64,000 nt of DNA from NCBI RefSeq assembly GCF_010550675.1, contig NZ_JAAGOA010000002.1:310001-374000 (forward strand), in the 5' to 3' direction. Origin of the DNA: Phytoactinopolyspora halotolerans. GTDB taxonomy: Bacteria; Actinomycetota; Actinomycetes; Jiangellales; Jiangellaceae. The translations under genes were made by a program, and so were the position numbers. The notes beneath the pieces were generated by a model. The model searched no databases, was not told the DNA's origin, and was given only the letters and a program-made list of their open reading frames with translations. Positions 51,220 through 59,879 of the stretch are shown one piece after another (position 1 is the first letter of the stretch; every line of letters starts with the position of its first letter).

Positions 51220-52149
51220 TCAGCCCTTGGTGCCGGTCGTGGCGATGCCCTGGACGAAGTGGCGCTGACCGAGGAAGAACAGAATGATCATCGGCACCGT
51301 GGTGATGACGCTGGCGGTGACGACGATCTCCCAGTGCCAGTTCCCGCCGAAGCCGTATTGGTCCAGCAACGCCTTCAACCCTCGCGGCACCGTGAAGTTG
51401 CTGCTGTCGCGCAGGTAGATCAGCGGCTGCAACAGGTCGGTCCAGGCCACCTGGAACTCGAAGATCATGGTGATGATCAGCGCCGGCTTGGTCAGCGGCA
51501 CGGCGATCCGGGAGAAGATCGTCCAGTTGTTGGCGCCGTCGATTCGGGCGGCTTCGAACAGGTCGCGCGGTAATCCAAGGAAGAACTGGCGCAGGAGGAA
51601 GATGTAGAACGCGCTTCCGAACAGGTTCTTCGCCCACAGCGGAGTCAGCGTGTCCACCATGCCCAGGTTGTTCCAGATGAGGAAGACCGGGATCATCGTC
51701 ACCGCGCCGGGCAGCATCATCGTGGCCAGGACCACCCCGAAGAGCAGGTTGCGCCCCCGGAACCGGAAGTAGGCGAAGCCCCACGCCACCAGAGCGCTGG
51801 ACAGCGTCACCGTCACGGCGGCCAGGACCGTGACGAAGACGGTGTTCCACATCCACAACGCCATCGGCGCCTCACGCCAGACGTTGATGTAATTCTCGAA
51901 GACGAACGTGTCCGGGATGAGCTTGTTGTCGAACACCTCGCCGCGCGGTTTGAACGACGCGCTGAGCAGCCAGATGAACGGATAGATGAACAGCAGAGTG
52001 AAGGCGCTGAGCGCAGCGAGGATCAAGACCTTGCGGACGGTGACCTTCGGTTTGCGTGGCCGGATCGGCGGCCGCGGCGGGGTCTGTACGGGGGTCGGCG
52101 GAACCTTGGGTTCCTCCACCCGTTCGGCTCCGACTGGACCGGCGGTCAT
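51220..52149 (-). CDS. ABC sugar transporter permease (MalG-like)
   Basis: The 309-aa membrane protein has six helices and a Pro-rich N-terminal tail (PPTPVQTPPRPPIRPRKPK). The EAA loop reads EAARIDGANNWTIFSRIAVP, which docks the ATPase. No ATPase gene is encoded in this locus, so a shared MsiK-type ATPase is expected, as in other actinobacterial sugar importers. The ATGA overlap couples it to the partner permease. Confidence 0.93.
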   Translation of the reverse strand: MTAGPVGAERVEEPKVPPTPVQTPPRPPIRPRKPKVTVRKVLILAALSAFTLLFIYPFIWLLSASFKPRGEVFDNKLIPDTFVFENYINVWREAPMALWMWNTVFVTVLAAVTVTLSSALVAWGFAYFRFRGRNLLFGVVLATMMLPGAVTMIPVFLIWNNLGMVDTLTPLWAKNLFGSAFYIFLLRQFFLGLPRDLFEAARIDGANNWTIFSRIAVPLTKPALIITMIFEFQVAWTDLLQPLIYLRDSSNFTVPRGLKALLDQYGFGGNWHWEIVVTASVITTVPMIILFFLGQRHFVQGIATTGTKG

Positions 52150-53108
52150 CGCTGCTCTCCCTCGTAGTAGACGAACCTGCGGCTGGCCAGCATCTGGATC
52201 GCCGTGAAGATCATGATGATCACGAACAGCAGCCACGCCATCGCCGAGGCGTAACCCATGTTCAAGAACTCGAAGCCCTGCTGGAACAGGTAGATCACGT
52301 AGAACAGGGCGGCATCGTTGCTGTACGTGCTGTTGCCGGCGCCGAAGTAGGCGGTGTAGGCCTCGGTGAACGTCTGGAACGCCGCGATCGTGTTGACGAT
52401 GAAGATGAAGAACAGCGCACCGCTGATCATCGGTATGGTGATCTTGAAGGTCTGCTGCCACCAGCCCGCTCCGTCCACCCGGGCGGAGTCATACAGCTCC
52501 TGGGGGACGTTCTGCAGGGCGGCGAGCAGGATGATCACCGACGAGCCGACCGACCACAGACTGATCAGAATCAAGCCGGGTTTGACCCATGTCGGATCGG
52601 TGGTCCACGCGGGACCGTCGACGCCGACCCAGCCCAGCACCGTGTTGATCAACCCGTCCTGACCGTTGAACAGCAGGAGCAGCAGGATGCCGACGGCCAC
52701 CGGCGGGGTCATCTTCGGCAGGAAGAACGCCGTCCGGAAGAAGCCCGCGGCCCGCCCCGCCTTGTCCAGCAGCAGCGCCAGCCCCAGCGAGACCATGACG
52801 TACAGCGGTACCTGCAGCACGGTGAAGTAGAACGTGTTCCACAGCGCGAGCCGGATCTTGGGATCCTCGACCATCTCCTGGTAGTTCTCGAGGCCGATGA
52901 ACGACGGGTCGTTGAGCACGTCGTAGTCGGTCAGCGACAGGTAGGCGCTGTAGACGATCGGCCACGCGGTGAAGACGAGGAACCCGATGATCCACGGGCT
53001 GATGAACAGGAGCGCCGCTCTGGTGTTGCGGCGGCGGCTCAGGCGCTTCGCCCGAAGCGCCACGGAGTCACGTGGCGCTTCGGGCGTCGTCGTCGCGGAC
53101 TGGGCCAA
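52146..53108 (-). CDS. ABC sugar transporter permease (MalF-like)
   Basis: The 320-aa protein has six predicted helices. The EAA-type loop is YDSARVDGAGWWQQTFKITI. It begins at a TTG, 5 nt after the binding-protein stop, with GGA just before. It works with the adjoining permease and binding protein to import an oligosaccharide. Confidence 0.92.
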   Translation of the reverse strand: MAQSATTTPEAPRDSVALRAKRLSRRRNTRAALLFISPWIIGFLVFTAWPIVYSAYLSLTDYDVLNDPSFIGLENYQEMVEDPKIRLALWNTFYFTVLQVPLYVMVSLGLALLLDKAGRAAGFFRTAFFLPKMTPPVAVGILLLLLFNGQDGLINTVLGWVGVDGPAWTTDPTWVKPGLILISLWSVGSSVIILLAALQNVPQELYDSARVDGAGWWQQTFKITIPMISGALFFIFIVNTIAAFQTFTEAYTAYFGAGNSTYSNDAALFYVIYLFQQGFEFLNMGYASAMAWLLFVIIMIFTAIQMLASRRFVYYEGEQR

Positions 53109-53113
53109 TGGTC

Positions 53114-54532
53114 CTATTCCTCGTCCCAGGTGGCCCAGGCGTCATCGAGCGCGCTCTGAGCTTCCTGCTGTGCCTGTTCGAGCGCGGCCTGCGGTTCCTG
53201 CTGGCCGTTGAGCACCCGGTTCACGGCGTCCTGCCAGGCGGTCTTGAACTGGGCGTCCGCCGGGTTGGCCGGGAGGCTGAAGGTGTGGTCGTTGGCTTCG
53301 TAGGTGGCCTCGATGGCGGCGTCCCACACCTCGCTGCCGCTGGGTTCGACGAAGGCGTTGTAGATCTCCTCGTCGGCGACGGCGTTCCCGGTCAGCAGGC
53401 CGGTGAACGGCTTGTCGCTCTCGGCGCGGGCGTCCGCCCGGGTCTGCGCAGCCGCCATCCAGGTGTCGACTGTGGTCATCGTCTTGGCGAACCGGCAGGC
53501 GGCTTCCGGGTTGGAGCTGCCGGCCGGGATCGCCCAGGCGGAGCCGGACGCGAACGCCAGCGTCGCGCCGTCGAGCCCGTGGACGGTGTCGAAGGCCATG
53601 TCGACGTCGGGGGAGACGTCGTTCAAGACGTTGACGTACCACTGCTCCATCGGCATGGCGCCGAGCACGTCGGTGGCGAACTGGTTGCCCTCGCCGAAGA
53701 AGTCCGCCGAGTCCCGGTACGCCTTGACGTCGCCGAAGCCGCCCTGCAGATCGTAGATGCCGACCGCCCACTCCAGCGCCTCGAGAACCTTCGGGTCGTC
53801 GAGCTGGGCGGTGCGGCCGTCCTCGGACAGCAGATCGGCGCCGTTCGCCTTGGCCCAGAGCGGAAGGAACTCGGGCATCTTGCTGTCGAACCCGATCACG
53901 GACAGTTTGCCGCCGTCCTTCTCCATCATCGCCTCGGTGGCCGCCTCCATCGCGTCCCAGTCGGAGCCGTTCACGTCCTCGATGGCCAGGCCCGCGTCGT
54001 CGAGCAGACCGGCATTGGCCATGGTGATCTGCACCTGGTTGAACTCGGGAATGCCGTAGACGCTGTCTTCGAAGGTGACCTGCTCGACCGCCGGCTCCCG
54101 GTACATCGACATGTCGATCTCTTCGCCGGCGATGCACTCGTTCAGGGGTAGGAGTGCGCCGCGGGAGGCGAAGGTGCCGATCTGGTCGCGGTTGGCGTAG
54201 ATGATGTCCGGGGGTTGCCCGGTAGCGGCCGAGGAGAGGAACTGCTGGATATCCAGCTCACCCTCGGCGAGGCTCACATCGACCTCGCCCAATGCGGCGA
54301 CGGCCTCGTCGTAGCGGACCTCGGCGATCTCGTCACCGAGGCTGAATCCCATGATGCTCAGGTCGCCGCTGAGCTCGGCGTCGGCGGCGAAAGCGGAACC
54401 TGCATCCTCGGACTCGTCGCCGGAGTTGCCACTGTCTGCTGTGTCGTCGTCTGCGGTCCCGCTGGCGCAGGCCGCGAGTGAGAGTCCGGTAGCGGCGATC
54501 AGAGCCAGCCAGCGAACGTGAGCTGATTTCAT
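53114..54532 (-). CDS. ABC sugar-binding lipoprotein
   Basis: The 472-aa protein starts with a basic stretch, a hydrophobic core and the lipobox LSLAACASG, so it is anchored to the membrane outside the cell. An acidic low-complexity linker follows (ADDDTADSGNSGDESEDAG). The rest is a type 1 extracellular solute-binding protein with DVLGAMPMEQWYVNVL. It is the first gene of the seven-gene operon, and two LacI-type dyads lie 52-87 bp upstream of its start. The ligand is probably a mannose- and GlcNAc-containing oligosaccharide, by context only. Confidence 0.92.
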   Translation of the reverse strand: MKSAHVRWLALIAATGLSLAACASGTADDDTADSGNSGDESEDAGSAFAADAELSGDLSIMGFSLGDEIAEVRYDEAVAALGEVDVSLAEGELDIQQFLSSAATGQPPDIIYANRDQIGTFASRGALLPLNECIAGEEIDMSMYREPAVEQVTFEDSVYGIPEFNQVQITMANAGLLDDAGLAIEDVNGSDWDAMEAATEAMMEKDGGKLSVIGFDSKMPEFLPLWAKANGADLLSEDGRTAQLDDPKVLEALEWAVGIYDLQGGFGDVKAYRDSADFFGEGNQFATDVLGAMPMEQWYVNVLNDVSPDVDMAFDTVHGLDGATLAFASGSAWAIPAGSSNPEAACRFAKTMTTVDTWMAAAQTRADARAESDKPFTGLLTGNAVADEEIYNAFVEPSGSEVWDAAIEATYEANDHTFSLPANPADAQFKTAWQDAVNRVLNGQQEPQAALEQAQQEAQSALDDAWATWDEE

Positions 54533-54583
54533 GGACCTGCCCTCCATGTCGAAATGCGGGGCCGTGCGAGCGGCACCCTCAGA

Positions 54584-54619
54584 ATGTGGCAACGATCTCA
54601 TGTGAGAACGTTGCCACAC
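54584..54619. promoter_or_regulatory. Two overlapping LacI-type operators before the transporter operon
   Basis: The dyads ATGTGGCAACGATCTCATGT (54584-54603) and ATGTGAGAACGTTGCCACAC (54600-54619) both centre on CG and have arms TGTGGCAA or its complement. Their centres are 16 bp apart. They resemble the ROK and GH84 operators but carry GGCA where those have GGGA. Confidence 0.7.
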
Positions 54620-54714
54620 CGGTTAACGCCCGTCAACGGGTAGGCGTAACGAAATGGACACAAGCCCAGGCAACGCGTGCCGCTCTGAGGCGGCGGCACG
54701 CGTCTATGCGGAGG

Positions 54715-55008
54715 TCAGCTCGGCTGCGGCATCAGTTCGAACCGGACCTCGCCGTGCCCGGCGGGTTCCGCGTCCAGAACCATGTCCTCCAGCGCGGGCG
54801 CTGCCTGCGGACTGAGATAGACGCGCGCGCCCTCGATCTCGACCACCTCGTCGTGCGGCTCCGGGCCGGAGCTGATCGACGCCATGAGATCGGTGGTGCC
54901 GTTCGTGTCCGCTGCAGAGGAGATCCGTAAGCCGGCGTGCTCCGCACCGGCGGTCTCCTGGGACAGCTGGCGGATGGCTGACACCGCATTGCTGGTCAGA
55001 ACGAGCAT
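54715..55008 (-). CDS. HesB/IscA-like protein without cysteines
   Basis: The 97-aa protein has the fold pattern of A-type Fe-S carriers: MLVLTSNAVSAIRQLS, AGLRISS, and EGARVYLSPQAAPALEDMVLD. The three cysteines that bind Fe-S in IscA are absent. Cys-free HesB-like proteins occur widely in actinobacteria and their role is unclear. GGAG precedes the ATG. It is alone on this strand and follows the DUF202 pair. Confidence 0.8.
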   Translation of the reverse strand: MLVLTSNAVSAIRQLSQETAGAEHAGLRISSAADTNGTTDLMASISSGPEPHDEVVEIEGARVYLSPQAAPALEDMVLDAEPAGHGEVRFELMPQPS

Positions 55009-55118
55009 GGCAAGCTCCAAGTTCGTATCTTCTCGACGCGTTCCCGGTGATGCGGGCTCGCTCCGGCACCTTCGCCAGTACCCACTCATGCCGCCTTTAC
55101 CGGCGACGTTGCGTGTCG

Positions 55119-55472
55119 CTAGAGCCCGGTTCCGGCGGCTTCGGTCACGGTGAAGGCGATCTCCAGCAATGCCAGCAGCAGTGTGACCGCCGCGGCCAGC
55201 GCGGGCAGCCGACCGTCCGGCAGGTGTCCGGCACGCCGCAGGGAGCGGTGCGCCAGCTGATAGCGGCGACGGGCCAGGACCAGGATCGCCGCCGCGAACG
55301 GCGCAGTCAGCAGCCCGAACGCGAGCGCGGCCAGGCCCAGTGGTCCGGCGGTCAGCCGGCTGGCGAGGACCACCGCGAGCAGGAGCGCCAGTCCGGTACG
55401 GGTCCAGGCCAGGGCGGTGCGCTCGTTCTGCGCCCCGGGATCGAAGGTCCGCTCAGGTTCGCCGTCGCTCAT
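55119..55472 (-). CDS. DUF202 membrane protein (short)
   Basis: The 117-aa protein has three hydrophobic segments and the DUF202 start FDPGAQNERTALAWTRTGLAL. It overlaps the partner gene by ATGA. DUF202 proteins are small integral membrane proteins of unknown role; paired copies are common in actinobacteria. Confidence 0.85.
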   Translation of the reverse strand: MSDGEPERTFDPGAQNERTALAWTRTGLALLLAVVLASRLTAGPLGLAALAFGLLTAPFAAAILVLARRRYQLAHRSLRRAGHLPDGRLPALAAAVTLLLALLEIAFTVTEAAGTGL

Positions 55473-55858
55473 AACGAGGTGAGGAAGACGACGCCGATGG
55501 TCACGGCCAGCACCGCGAGACCGAAGGCCAGCACCGGCGCGAGCGCGGGCGCGGGCAACGGCTTCGACTGGCGCAGCGCACGCTCGGCCCGTGCCCACCG
55601 GACGAACGCGACCGAACTGCTGGCGGCGCCGAGCAGCGCCAAAACCAGCACAAGCGGCACCCGGGCAGCGGTCTGGGCGGGGACCTCCAGGGCCTCCAGG
55701 GCGATGCCGGCGGCGACGAGTGCGAGTGCGGTGCGGATCCAGGCGAGGAAGGTCCGCTCGTTGGCGAAGGTGAATCTCGGGTCCGGCTCCTCGCCGACCT
55801 CGTAGACACGACGGGGCCACCTCCGCCGGGAATTCTCGTCGTCTGCGCCGCCAACCAT
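55469..55858 (-). CDS. DUF202 membrane protein (YidH-like)
   Basis: The 129-aa protein has PDPRFTFANERTFLAWIRTA, the defining DUF202/YidH motif, and three predicted membrane helices. It starts at GTG or ATG close to the divergent transketolase region and overlaps the second DUF202 gene. The function is unknown. Confidence 0.88.
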   Translation of the reverse strand: MVGGADDENSRRRWPRRVYEVGEEPDPRFTFANERTFLAWIRTALALVAAGIALEALEVPAQTAARVPLVLVLALLGAASSSVAFVRWARAERALRQSKPLPAPALAPVLAFGLAVLAVTIGVVFLTSL

Positions 55859-55928
55859 GGTCCTTATTCTCCGGGGGTTGAATCCGCGTGCGCGAACTGG
55901 GTACGGGAGGGGCGTGAGTGATGGACAG

Positions 55929-57782
55929 ATGACTGACCTGACGGAATTGGCCCAACAACTGCGCGTCGACGCCGTGCGGTGCTCCGAGGTGGCAAGCTCC
56001 GGTCATCCGACCTCGTCGCTGTCCGCGGCGGATCTCATGGCCGTCCTGCTCGCCCGGCACCTGCGCTACGACTTCGACGACCCGAGCAACCCGGAGAACG
56101 ATCACCTGATCTTCTCCAAGGGGCATGCGACCCCGCTGCTCTACTCGATGTACAAGGCGGCCGGCGCCATCAGCGACGACGAGCTGGTGACCTACCGTGC
56201 ACTCGGCAGCCGGCTGGAGGGGCATCCGACGCCCAGGCTGCCGTGGGTGGAGGTCGCCACCGGCGCGCTCGGCCAGGGCTTACCCATCGGCGTCGGCACG
56301 GCGCTCGCCGGCAAGCGGCTTGACCGATTGCCCTACCGCGTGTGGGTCCTCTGCGGAGACAGCGAGCTGGCCGAGGGGTCGATGGCCGAGGCCTTCGAGC
56401 ACGCCGGCTACGAAGGCCTGGATCGGCTGGTCGCGATCATCGACGTCAACCGGCTCGGGCAGCGTGGACCCACCAGGTTCGGCTGGGACACCGGTGCCTA
56501 CGCCCGGCGGATCGAGCCACGCGGGTGGAACACCATCGAGATCGACGGTCACAACCCGCAGGAGATCGAGCAGGCTTATGCGGCCGCCGAATCGTCCGCG
56601 AAGCCGACCGCCATCCTCGCCCGGACCACCAAGGGGGCCGGGGTGTCGGCCGTCGCCGATCAGGAGGGCAAGCACGGCAAGCCGGTGCCGGACGTGGACG
56701 AGGCGATCTCTGAGCTCGGCGGTCCGCGCGAGATCCGGGTCGGCGTGGTCAAGCCGTCGTACACCGCGCCGCCGCACAGCTTCGGCGAGCCGGCCAGGTA
56801 CGAGCCGCCGACGTATAACGTCGGAGACGACGTGGCCACGCGGAACGCGTTCGGCGAGGCGTTCGCGGCACTCGGCCATGCCCGCCCGGACGTGGTGGGA
56901 CTGGACGCCGAGGTCTCCGATTCCACCCGGATGCAGTTCTTCGCCAAGGAGCACCCGGATCGGTTCTTCCAGTTCTACATCGCCGAGCAGCAGATGATCG
57001 CCGCGGCCGTCGGGCTGCAGGTGCGCGGGTGGAAACCGTACGCGGCGACCTTCGCGGCGTTCCTCTCCCGCGCGTACGACTTCATCCGGATGGCCGCGAT
57101 CAGCCGTGCGGACCTGCGTCTGGTCGGCTCGCACGCCGGGATCGCGATCGGGCAGGACGGCCCGTCCCAGATGGGCTTGGAGGACATCGCCGCGCTGCGC
57201 GCCGTCCATTCCAGCACGGTGCTGCACCCGTGCGACGGCAATCAGACGGCTGCCCTGGTCGGTGAGATGGCGGACCGAACGGGGATCTCCTACCTGCGGA
57301 CCGGACGCGGCGAGACCCCGGTCATCTACGGTCCCGACGAGGACTTCCCGATCGGGGGCAGCCGGGTGCTGCGCTCGTCATCCGATGACGCGGTGACCCT
57401 CATCGGTGCCGGTGTGACCGTTCACGAGGCGCTCGCCGCCGCCGACCAGCTGGAGTCCGAGGGTGTTCGTGCCAGGGTGATCGACGTGTACTCGATCAAA
57501 CCGGTCGACGCCTTCACCGTACGGGCGGCCGCGGAGGAGACCGGCTGCCTGGTGACCGTGGAGGACCACTGGGCGGAGGGCGGTCTGGGCGACGCCGTGT
57601 CCGACGTGTTCGCCTCCGGCATTCCGACCCCGGCGATGATCAAACTCGCCGTACGCGAGATGCCGGGTTCCGCGTCGCCGGCCGAGCAGTTGCGCATGGC
57701 CGGGATCGACCGGGCGGCCATCGCCTCCGCCGTCCGCACGTTCCTGACGAACCGGAGCGTGACAGCCCGACCCACCCGATGA
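55929..57782 (+). CDS. tkt: Transketolase
   Basis: The 617-aa enzyme transfers two-carbon ketol units using thiamine diphosphate. The TPP motif is CGDSELAEGSMAEAFEHAGY with a following IIDVNRLGQRG. The pyrimidine domain has FYIAEQQMIAAAVGLQ, and the C-terminal domain ends near DHWAEGGLGDAVSDVF. Length fits the shorter actinobacterial form. The start is either ATG 55929 or GTG 55914, the latter with GGGAGG upstream. A 17-bp hairpin overlaps the stop codon. Confidence 0.94.
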   Translation: MTDLTELAQQLRVDAVRCSEVASSGHPTSSLSAADLMAVLLARHLRYDFDDPSNPENDHLIFSKGHATPLLYSMYKAAGAISDDELVTYRALGSRLEGHPTPRLPWVEVATGALGQGLPIGVGTALAGKRLDRLPYRVWVLCGDSELAEGSMAEAFEHAGYEGLDRLVAIIDVNRLGQRGPTRFGWDTGAYARRIEPRGWNTIEIDGHNPQEIEQAYAAAESSAKPTAILARTTKGAGVSAVADQEGKHGKPVPDVDEAISELGGPREIRVGVVKPSYTAPPHSFGEPARYEPPTYNVGDDVATRNAFGEAFAALGHARPDVVGLDAEVSDSTRMQFFAKEHPDRFFQFYIAEQQMIAAAVGLQVRGWKPYAATFAAFLSRAYDFIRMAAISRADLRLVGSHAGIAIGQDGPSQMGLEDIAALRAVHSSTVLHPCDGNQTAALVGEMADRTGISYLRTGRGETPVIYGPDEDFPIGGSRVLRSSSDDAVTLIGAGVTVHEALAAADQLESEGVRARVIDVYSIKPVDAFTVRAAAEETGCLVTVEDHWAEGGLGDAVSDVFASGIPTPAMIKLAVREMPGSASPAEQLRMAGIDRAAIASAVRTFLTNRSVTARPTR

Positions 57783-57829
57783 TCATCGAGGATCCGCGGC
57801 GTCATGGCACCCCGGATCCTCGATGATCA
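57780..57829. terminator. 17-bp perfect hairpin at transketolase stop
   Basis: TGATCATCGAGGATCCG (57780-57796) pairs exactly with CGGATCCTCGATGATCA (57813-57829) over a 16-nt loop. It includes the stop codon and lies between convergent genes, so it likely ends transcription from both sides. Confidence 0.8.
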
Positions 57830-57840
57830 AGGGAGGCGAT

Positions 57841-59865
57841 CTAGACCTGGTCCCGGCGGATCGTCGAGTGCCAGTTCCGGGCGGCGACCCGATGTTCACC
57901 TTCGTACGCGTCGAGTTCCGCCGCGAGATGGAACTCCGTCGGCGTCGAGGTCAGCGTGGTCCGGGTCCGGGTATGCACGCTCCAGCCGTCGCGGGCGAAC
58001 GCCATCGTCCAGATCACCTCGCCACGCACGGTCGCGAAATCATTGTCGACCCAGCTGTAGTACTCCTCGGCGCGCCGGGAGACGTCCATGTCGATGTCGT
58101 CGAAATGTACCGTGCCCAGGTCCTTGACGACCTCGAGCATCGAACGGTAGTCGATGAGGTCACGCGTCACGTTCCAGCGATGCTCACCGGAGCGCAGCGT
58201 CGTCGTCGAGATCGGCTCGGTTCCCTCGGGCTCGTCGAACGGCTGCAACGCCACGTCGTCCGGGTGGTCTGTCGGCCGGATCGGGAGCTCGAGACTGCTG
58301 TGCTCCGGGTAGACGGTGATCTGTACGGGAACCGGTGGCGGCCACGCCAGCGGCCAGTACGAGGTGGACACGGCCACCCGGATACGGTGCCCCGGCGGAA
58401 ATGCGTGTGCCATCCCGTTCAGCGTGACCGGGACCTGGTAACGACGACCCGGCTCCAGCGGCTCCGGAGCCTCGTGCCCGGTTCGGTGTGTCAGGTTCAG
58501 CAGTCCGTAGCTCACCCGGGTGGCCCGGCCATCCGGCGCCACGTCCGACAGACGCACGGCCACCTGGGCTACCGGTTCGGTGACGCTGAACTCGAGGTTG
58601 ACGACGGCCGCGCCCAGGACCTCCCACCGTTCCTCCAGCTCGTTGCTGTCGAAGACGATCGCGCCGCCGTCCTCCTCGCGCTGGTCGTACGGGAGATCCG
58701 GCGGTGCGTTGTACGAGCACCACTTCCCCGCGAACTGCCCGACGGAGAGCGGAGACTCCACGGTCAGCGGCTGCGGGTCGACCGGCTCACCCGGCTCTGC
58801 CATCCGGTAACGGCTGAACCCCCGTTCCACCTGGTTGATCTTGGGTGAGGGCCACTCCATCTCGCCCACCCAGCGACCCGGGCGCTCCGCGTACGCCGTG
58901 GACGGTGGGACGCTCTCCTGCATCCAGATCCGCAGCATCGGATCGTCCATGACGTCGTTGTCGACGCCCTTGAGCCACCGATCCCACCAGCGGACCATCT
59001 CCTGCAGGAAGCCGATCGCGGGGCCAGGCTGGCCGAAATGCGGATACTTGTGCGACCACGGTCCGATCAGGCCCTTGCGCGGCACCTGCAACCGCTCCAG
59101 CATCCGGAAGACCGCGTTCGAATACCCGTCGGCCCACCCGCTGACCGCGAAGACAGGGCACTGGATCGCGGAGTAGTCCTCGCAGACTGAGCCGTGCTTC
59201 CAGAAGTCGTCGCGATGCTGGTGCCGTAGCCAGTCCTCCAGCCACAGGCCGCTGCCGTGCAGCCGGTCGTGCCACATCTCTCGCCAGTGATCGCCGACGA
59301 CGGCCGGATCCGGCGGGCACGAGGTGTAGGCGAACATGGTCGACGCCCAGGAGAGATTGTCACTGAGCAGGCAGCCACCCATGTAGTGGACGTCGTCGGC
59401 GTACCGGTCATCGCTGGAGCAGACCGCGACGATCGCATCCAGCCCGGGCGGGCGACGGGCGGCGACCTGCAAGGCGTTGAACCCGCCCCAGGAGATGCCC
59501 ATCATGCCGAGGTGGCCGTCGCACCACGGCTGTTCGCGCAGCCACTGCAGGATGCACTCCGCATCGGTCAGTTCGCGTTCCAGGTATTCGCCGGTGAGGA
59601 TGCCCTCGGAGTCACCACTGCCGCGGATGTCCACCCGGATGCACGCGTAGCCGTGCCCGGCAAGGTATCGGTGGTTCACCGAGTCTCGGTGCGCGGTCAG
59701 GTCGCGTTGCCGATACGGGATGAACTCCAGCAGAGCCGGCACCGGACGGTCATCGGACGAGACCGGCCGCCACACCCGGCCGGCCAGGTGGACGTCGTCC
59801 GGCATCGGTATCCAGATCCCGTCCTCCTCACGGACCTCCTCGGGCAGAGAGGTGGCTGTGCGCAT
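57841..59865 (-). CDS. CocE/NonD-type acyl esterase (X-Pro dipeptidyl-peptidase family)
   Basis: The 674-aa protein is an alpha/beta hydrolase with a C-terminal jelly-roll. The nucleophile elbow is MMGISWGGFNALQVA, the acid Asp is in VSGWADGYSN, and the His is in LIGPWSHKYPHFG. The early DIRGSGDSEG is typical of the family. The C-terminal part has GHRIRVAVSTSYWPLAWP. The substrate is unknown: an ester, amide or Xaa-Pro peptide. It starts 14 bp after the ATP-grasp gene stop and is probably co-transcribed. Confidence 0.9.
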   Translation of the reverse strand: MRTATSLPEEVREEDGIWIPMPDDVHLAGRVWRPVSSDDRPVPALLEFIPYRQRDLTAHRDSVNHRYLAGHGYACIRVDIRGSGDSEGILTGEYLERELTDAECILQWLREQPWCDGHLGMMGISWGGFNALQVAARRPPGLDAIVAVCSSDDRYADDVHYMGGCLLSDNLSWASTMFAYTSCPPDPAVVGDHWREMWHDRLHGSGLWLEDWLRHQHRDDFWKHGSVCEDYSAIQCPVFAVSGWADGYSNAVFRMLERLQVPRKGLIGPWSHKYPHFGQPGPAIGFLQEMVRWWDRWLKGVDNDVMDDPMLRIWMQESVPPSTAYAERPGRWVGEMEWPSPKINQVERGFSRYRMAEPGEPVDPQPLTVESPLSVGQFAGKWCSYNAPPDLPYDQREEDGGAIVFDSNELEERWEVLGAAVVNLEFSVTEPVAQVAVRLSDVAPDGRATRVSYGLLNLTHRTGHEAPEPLEPGRRYQVPVTLNGMAHAFPPGHRIRVAVSTSYWPLAWPPPVPVQITVYPEHSSLELPIRPTDHPDDVALQPFDEPEGTEPISTTTLRSGEHRWNVTRDLIDYRSMLEVVKDLGTVHFDDIDMDVSRRAEEYYSWVDNDFATVRGEVIWTMAFARDGWSVHTRTRTTLTSTPTEFHLAAELDAYEGEHRVAARNWHSTIRRDQV

Positions 59866-59879
59866 CCATTCCTCCGTTC

